Origin: Pseudofrankia coriaricola
Lineage (GTDB): Bacteria; Actinomycetota; Actinomycetes; Frankiales; Frankiaceae
Length of the DNA stretch: 57,893 nt
NCBI RefSeq assembly: GCF_001854805.1
Contig: NZ_MBLO01000033.1
Location: 1 to 57,893 of the forward strand
Direction of reading: 5' to 3'
Both the position numbers and the translations under genes were made by a program. Shown here piece by piece: positions 54,825 to 57,893 of this stretch. Under the pieces are notes generated by a model. It was given only the letters and a program-made list of their open reading frames with translations. It had not been told where the DNA came from and did no database searches. Positions within the stretch are counted from its first letter, which is position 1, and each line of letters starts with the position of its first letter.

Positions 54825-55436
54825 TCAGTCGACGGCCGTGGAGCTGGATCGGCGCGGGGCCGCCATCAGATCGCGGATGAGCGGCTCGTAGTGCTCCACC
54901 GGGTTGGTCGGGTAGCCGGGGTCGAACGAGGTCTGGTCGTATTCGGCGCAGAACTCGGCGGTGAGGTCGAAGTTCGGGTTGCCGCGATGCCTGTCCCGAA
55001 AGTTCCGATCGAGCCCGAAATGCTGAAAGTAGTAGTAGCCCTGGAACTCGGTGTGGTACCGAACCATCCAGTGCAGTTCGGGCGACACGAACGGCTTCAC
55101 GATGGCGGCAGCGATGTCGGCGTGGTTGTACGGGGCGAGGGTGTCGCCAATGTCGTGCAGGAGCGCACAGAGCACGTAGTCATCGTCGCGGCCAGCCCGT
55201 TCCGCCCTGGTCGCCGCCTGCAGGCTGTGGGTCAGCCGGTCCACCGCGAAGCCGCCATGCTCGCCGCCCAACAACCCCAAATGGGCGATAACCCGATCGG
55301 GCAGGCCGCGTTCCAGCTCTTCGCTGGCCTCCTCGATGATTCGCCAGTCCTGCACGGTGCCTTCGGTCATCGCCCGGAAGGACGCCCGCCTGGTCATCGG
55401 CGAGACCCGCGTGCTCGTAGTGGTCAGCTGGCTCAT
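54825..55436 (-). CDS. HD-domain protein (phosphohydrolase or PhnZ-like diiron oxygenase)
   Basis: 203 residues from ATG 55436 with GGAGG six bases upstream. HD-domain metal ligands are visible: His in LTHSLQAATRAERAG, the His-Asp pair in CALLHDIGDTLAPYNHADIA, His in MVRYHTEFQGYYYFQHFG and Asp in EYDQTSFDPGYPT. The combination of HD with YHTEFQGYYYFQHFGLDRN is closer to the PhnZ/TmpB-like HD oxygenases (phosphonate or related C-N/C-P substrates) than to ordinary nucleotide phosphohydrolases; the choice is inference. It is upstream of argG on the same strand with a 575-bp gap. Confidence 0.8.
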   Translation of the reverse strand: MSQLTTTSTRVSPMTRRASFRAMTEGTVQDWRIIEEASEELERGLPDRVIAHLGLLGGEHGGFAVDRLTHSLQAATRAERAGRDDDYVLCALLHDIGDTLAPYNHADIAAAIVKPFVSPELHWMVRYHTEFQGYYYFQHFGLDRNFRDRHRGNPNFDLTAEFCAEYDQTSFDPGYPTNPVEHYEPLIRDLMAAPRRSSSTAVD

Positions 55437-56316
55437 CAATTCCTCCACGTGACGTTGACACAGCGGCGGCCTCTTCCCACCATCCCCCTCCCGTCGCCTC
55501 TGCGTGCCCCGTTCAGGCGCACTCGCGGATCCAGGGCGACGGCATGGTACGAGCCCGTCCGCTCGGAGGCGGTACGCCCGCGCCGCGCGATCGCCGGCTC
55601 GGCTCAACGCGATGCGACTAACGCGGTCTCCCCGCAACGCAAAGGCCACCGCCCCCGGCTACGGATGCCAGGTCACGTGCGGCAGGCTGCCTCAGCCGAA
55701 CGGGCCGCACCTGTCCGCGCTCGCCGATCCGCGATGGTGCGAACGCCCGCCGGCTGCATGCGTTCCGCGGAACGGGAGACCGTCTTCGACAGCAACCCGG
55801 ACACCGCGCGCCCGCGGGACCACCGTCACGCCTCGACCACGTCACCTGCGACCGCTGTCAGGCGGGCCGCGCCGGCTGGAATATGCGGGCCTCAGGGCGG
55901 GCCGCTCACCGCGCGCGTTCCGCGGAACGCGGAGATCATCGTCGGGCGCAGGTCGGGCACCGGGGACGAAGGGCGACAGGCGAGAGGCACTGAGCCCGTA
56001 GTGGTGGATGGCGGGACGGCGGGATGCCGCCTGCTCACCGCGCGCAGTCCGCGGAGCGCGGAGACCGTCGCGGACGAGCGGGCAGAGCATCAAAATGATC
56101 GATCAGAGGCACCGATGCCCGGACTGGCCGACCTGGGATGCTGTCCTTCGGCACCCCCCGATCGAGCACCGGGGAAAGCGCCGACACTTGGGTGGCGTCG
56201 GGGCCCGGTCCAACGGTGCCAGCGGCACGCGCCGTCATTGCTGTCCAGAAGTCACCTCCGCTCCGCCCATCGTTTCGGGGAACAGAAACGCAGAGCCGAG
56301 ACCGCCGAGAGCGTTC
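55437..56316. repeat. Gene-poor region with family D palindromes
   Basis: About 880 bp, no gene recognised. Three copies of a short palindromic repeat centred on TTCCGCGGAA/GTCCGCGGAG occur at about 55762, 55917 and 56045; the last two share a longer context, CTCACCGCGCGC before and GCGGAGA after. Two more copies lie at 57183 and 57210. Confidence 0.55.
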
Positions 56317-56925
56317 TCAGGGCCGGCGTACACGAAGGGAAGCCCGGTAGTCGCCCGGGTCGGGCCCCTCGACGCTGTTGTCAGGCCCGAGTCGGACAAG
56401 CCTGACCTCGCAGCCGGCAACCGTAGCGGTCGTAGCGGAGCTCGGATGGGTATGCAGCTCGATCGTCATCGCCGCCTGGCCGGGAACGGCCGCCGAAAGG
56501 GCCACTACCGCATCGCCCGCCCAGACGCACTGCAGACGCTCCGATGCCGGGCACCGGCTGTCCTGCCTCACGCTGACGAAAGTCAGCGTCAGCCCGCCGT
56601 CGGACGCCCGCCAGGTCTCGCCTGGCGCGAGCGTGAACTCACCACCCGTCGGGTCTGTCCGCGGAGTGGATCGAGCCGGTGGACTCGGCGTGCCAGCAGG
56701 TGTTGACGAGACCGTCCCCTCAGGTCGAGCGGGTCCGCCGGGCGAAAGGGCGGTCGACGGGACCGTCGGGGGCGGTATCGCTGGTGTCGCTGTCACAGAC
56801 GGCGCGACGGAACGGCCCGCCGGCGATGCCGCTGTGTCTCCGGAGCACCCCGCCGTCAGGAGCAGTACGAGCGGAGCCCCTCCCACGAGAAATGCCGCCA
56901 TCCGCCGGCCTCGGGAGCCCATCAT
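56317..56925 (-). CDS. Putative secreted lipoprotein
   Basis: 202 residues from ATG 56925, with GGAGG six bases upstream. The N-terminus is basic (GSRGRR), then a hydrophobic core AAFLVGGAPLVLLLTAGC ends in a lipobox, so the mature protein is lipid-anchored outside the cell. A Pro/Ser/Thr linker (about 60 residues) leads to a beta-rich domain: GGEFTLAPGETWRASDGGLT, FVSVRQDSRCPASERLQCVW, AGDAVVALSAAVPG and DYRASLRV. The paired CPA...CVWAG cysteines are typical of a small secreted domain seen in bacterial lipoproteins of unknown function. Confidence 0.75.
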   Translation of the reverse strand: MMGSRGRRMAAFLVGGAPLVLLLTAGCSGDTAASPAGRSVAPSVTATPAIPPPTVPSTALSPGGPARPEGTVSSTPAGTPSPPARSTPRTDPTGGEFTLAPGETWRASDGGLTLTFVSVRQDSRCPASERLQCVWAGDAVVALSAAVPGQAAMTIELHTHPSSATTATVAGCEVRLVRLGPDNSVEGPDPGDYRASLRVRRP

Positions 56926-57447
56926 CGGCCACCTCCACCCGTCGAGCCCGATCTCTTCGTCTTGGACGAGAGCATGACCGCGGCGGTTCCACCAGAGGCA
57001 CGAAACGTCCGGCCAGCCCCGAGCCCACTAGAGCCGGGACTCATCGTCTGGCGGATAAGCCGTGGCGTTTAGGCGGCCGATGGGACCTTCCCTGGCCGCC
57101 CAGCGCCACCCCTGATCGACCAAGCCCAGGCTGAGCTCCACCGCAAGCCCCAAGTTGAGCCCACACAAGCCGAGATCCACACGGTTCCGCGGAACGCGGA
57201 GATCCACACGGTTCCGCGGTACGCGGTCGGGTGCTGGGGCGTCCTCGGTTGGTGGCGGGGCGGCCTGTGCCGGAGGCGGGTGGGTCGCTGTTGCGCTGTG
57301 GGGTGGTGCGCGTTCGGGCAGGTCCGTGGGCGCAGGTCGCCGGGCGGGCTGGTCGGGGTGGGCCGGGTGGTGTGTCGGGGCCGGGTCTGGAGGTGTGTGG
57401 GCCGGTGGCCGGCGGTGTGGTCGCGGGTGTGGGGGGTGTGGATATGC
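56926..57447. other. Region downstream of the rRNA operon, with direct repeats and strong strand bias
   Basis: No gene recognised. At 57172-57225 a 27-bp unit (GAGATCCACACGGTTCCGCG) occurs twice in tandem and contains family D palindromes. From about 57290 to 57440 the plus strand is strongly G+T rich, so the rRNA-strand transcript would be C-rich and G-poor, a composition typical of Rho loading sites. It lies just past the hairpin terminator. Confidence 0.5.
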
Positions 57448-57499
57448 GGAAGGCCCGTCGTCCGCGCCAGAGTGTTCTCTGGGGGACGACGGGCCTTCC
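57448..57499 (-). terminator. rRNA operon terminator
   Basis: GGAAGGCCCGTCGTCC (57448-57463) pairs perfectly with 57484-57499. The loop contains a further CCAGAG/CTCTGG stem (57467-57482), giving one long hairpin 10 bases after the 5S 3' end. Confidence 0.9.
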
Positions 57500-57509
57500 G
57501 TCAATGATT

Positions 57510-57628
57510 GTTCGGCGGTGACCTACTCTCCCACCCGGCCTCCCGAGCAGTACCATCGGCGCTGGAGAACTTAGCTTCCGGGTTCGGAATGGGACCGGGC
57601 GTACCCTCTCCGCCAAAACCACCGAAAC
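57510..57628 (-). rRNA. rrf: 5S ribosomal RNA
   Basis: About 119 nt on the minus strand. It has the conserved GGTCCCATTCCGAACCCGGA and GCCGATGGTACTGC parts and GGGAGAGTAGGTC near the 3' end, with terminal helix sequence GTTTCGGTGG at the 5' end and CACCGCCGAAC at the 3' end. Exact ends are by comparison and may be off by one to three bases. Confidence 0.95.
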
Positions 57629-57721
57629 ACTATCGAGTTATCGACACCACTCCCCCCACGGCGAGTGGGGGGTGGTCTGCCGTTCCTCGGGAACCGCACA
57701 GTGGACGCGTAGCATCTTTGT
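57629..57721 (-). other. 23S-5S spacer
   Basis: About 93 bp with a stem CCACTCCCCCCAC / GTGGGGGG-TGG around 57649-57677, probably part of the rRNA processing structure. No tRNA gene is present in it. Confidence 0.7.

Positions 57722-57893
<172 letters not shown>

Noticed and set aside
57629-57721. tRNA gene in the 23S-5S spacer or elsewhere
   Set aside because: No cloverleaf or GTTCGAATC-type T-loop was found here or in the other gaps inspected by eye; a tRNAscan run would settle it.

Overview
The window is a 57.9 kb piece of a very GC-rich actinobacterial chromosome. Third codon positions are almost all G or C, GTG starts are common, and Pro/Ala/Gly-rich linkers are frequent. The linkage of a type I glutamine synthetase gene to a eukaryote-like type II gene, the RecN/NadK/TlyA neighbourhood, F420 metabolism and the many dispersed repeats point to Frankia or a close relative. 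This assignment is inference from gene content; no 16S sequence is present.

Left block (1-13935): the 3' end of a principal sigma factor gene, a TIGR01777 epimerase, a DUF4191 membrane protein, an RDD protein and a nitrogen-assimilation cluster: glnA (adenylylatable GSI), glnII (GSII, behind a strong candidate GlnR operator), a GSI paralogue lacking the adenylylation tyrosine (GlnA2 type), and glnE (GS adenylyltransferase). A decayed kinase gene lies between glnII and glnA2. The order matches the mycobacterial Rv2216-Rv2222 region, but lipB/lipA are missing.

Second block (14032-22343): two tandem paralogues that join a cytoplasmic Ser/Thr kinase, one membrane segment and an extracellular family-5 ABC-type solute-binding domain. 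No transporter permease lies nearby. They look like one-piece nutrient or peptide receptor kinases and are the strongest candidate for an undescribed system. A VOC protein and a VapBC-like toxin-antitoxin pair follow.

Middle block (22482-46518): thrS, a TetR regulator, panB, a BtuF-like metal/cofactor-binding protein between inverted repeats, an F420H2:NADP oxidoreductase gene, a small conserved-looking ORF, xerD, a lipoprotein/PKD-protein pair, then nudix-pyrG, recN, nadK-tlyA-small protein, an SCP2 protein, a HAD phosphatase, a TPR protein and a DUF1015 protein. This matches the actinobacterial Rv1691-Rv1701 order.

Right block (46680-57893): a 1300-residue Gly/Arg/Ser-rich repeat protein with a C-terminal TPR-like domain; an NRPS-like remnant (A-domain tail, carrier protein, thioesterase) without its key Lys and Ser; a divergent stand-alone argininosuccinate synthase; an HD-domain protein; a lipoprotein; and the 3' end of an rRNA operon (23S and 5S, minus strand) with a strong terminator.

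Dispersed repeats are the second theme. Two families (A, about 150 bp; B, about 200 bp) sit directly after stop codons. A third (C) is a short palindrome found inside four unrelated protein genes without breaking their frames. A fourth (D) is a short palindrome in the gene-poor right end. No tRNA gene, CRISPR array, intact transposase or phage gene was seen.
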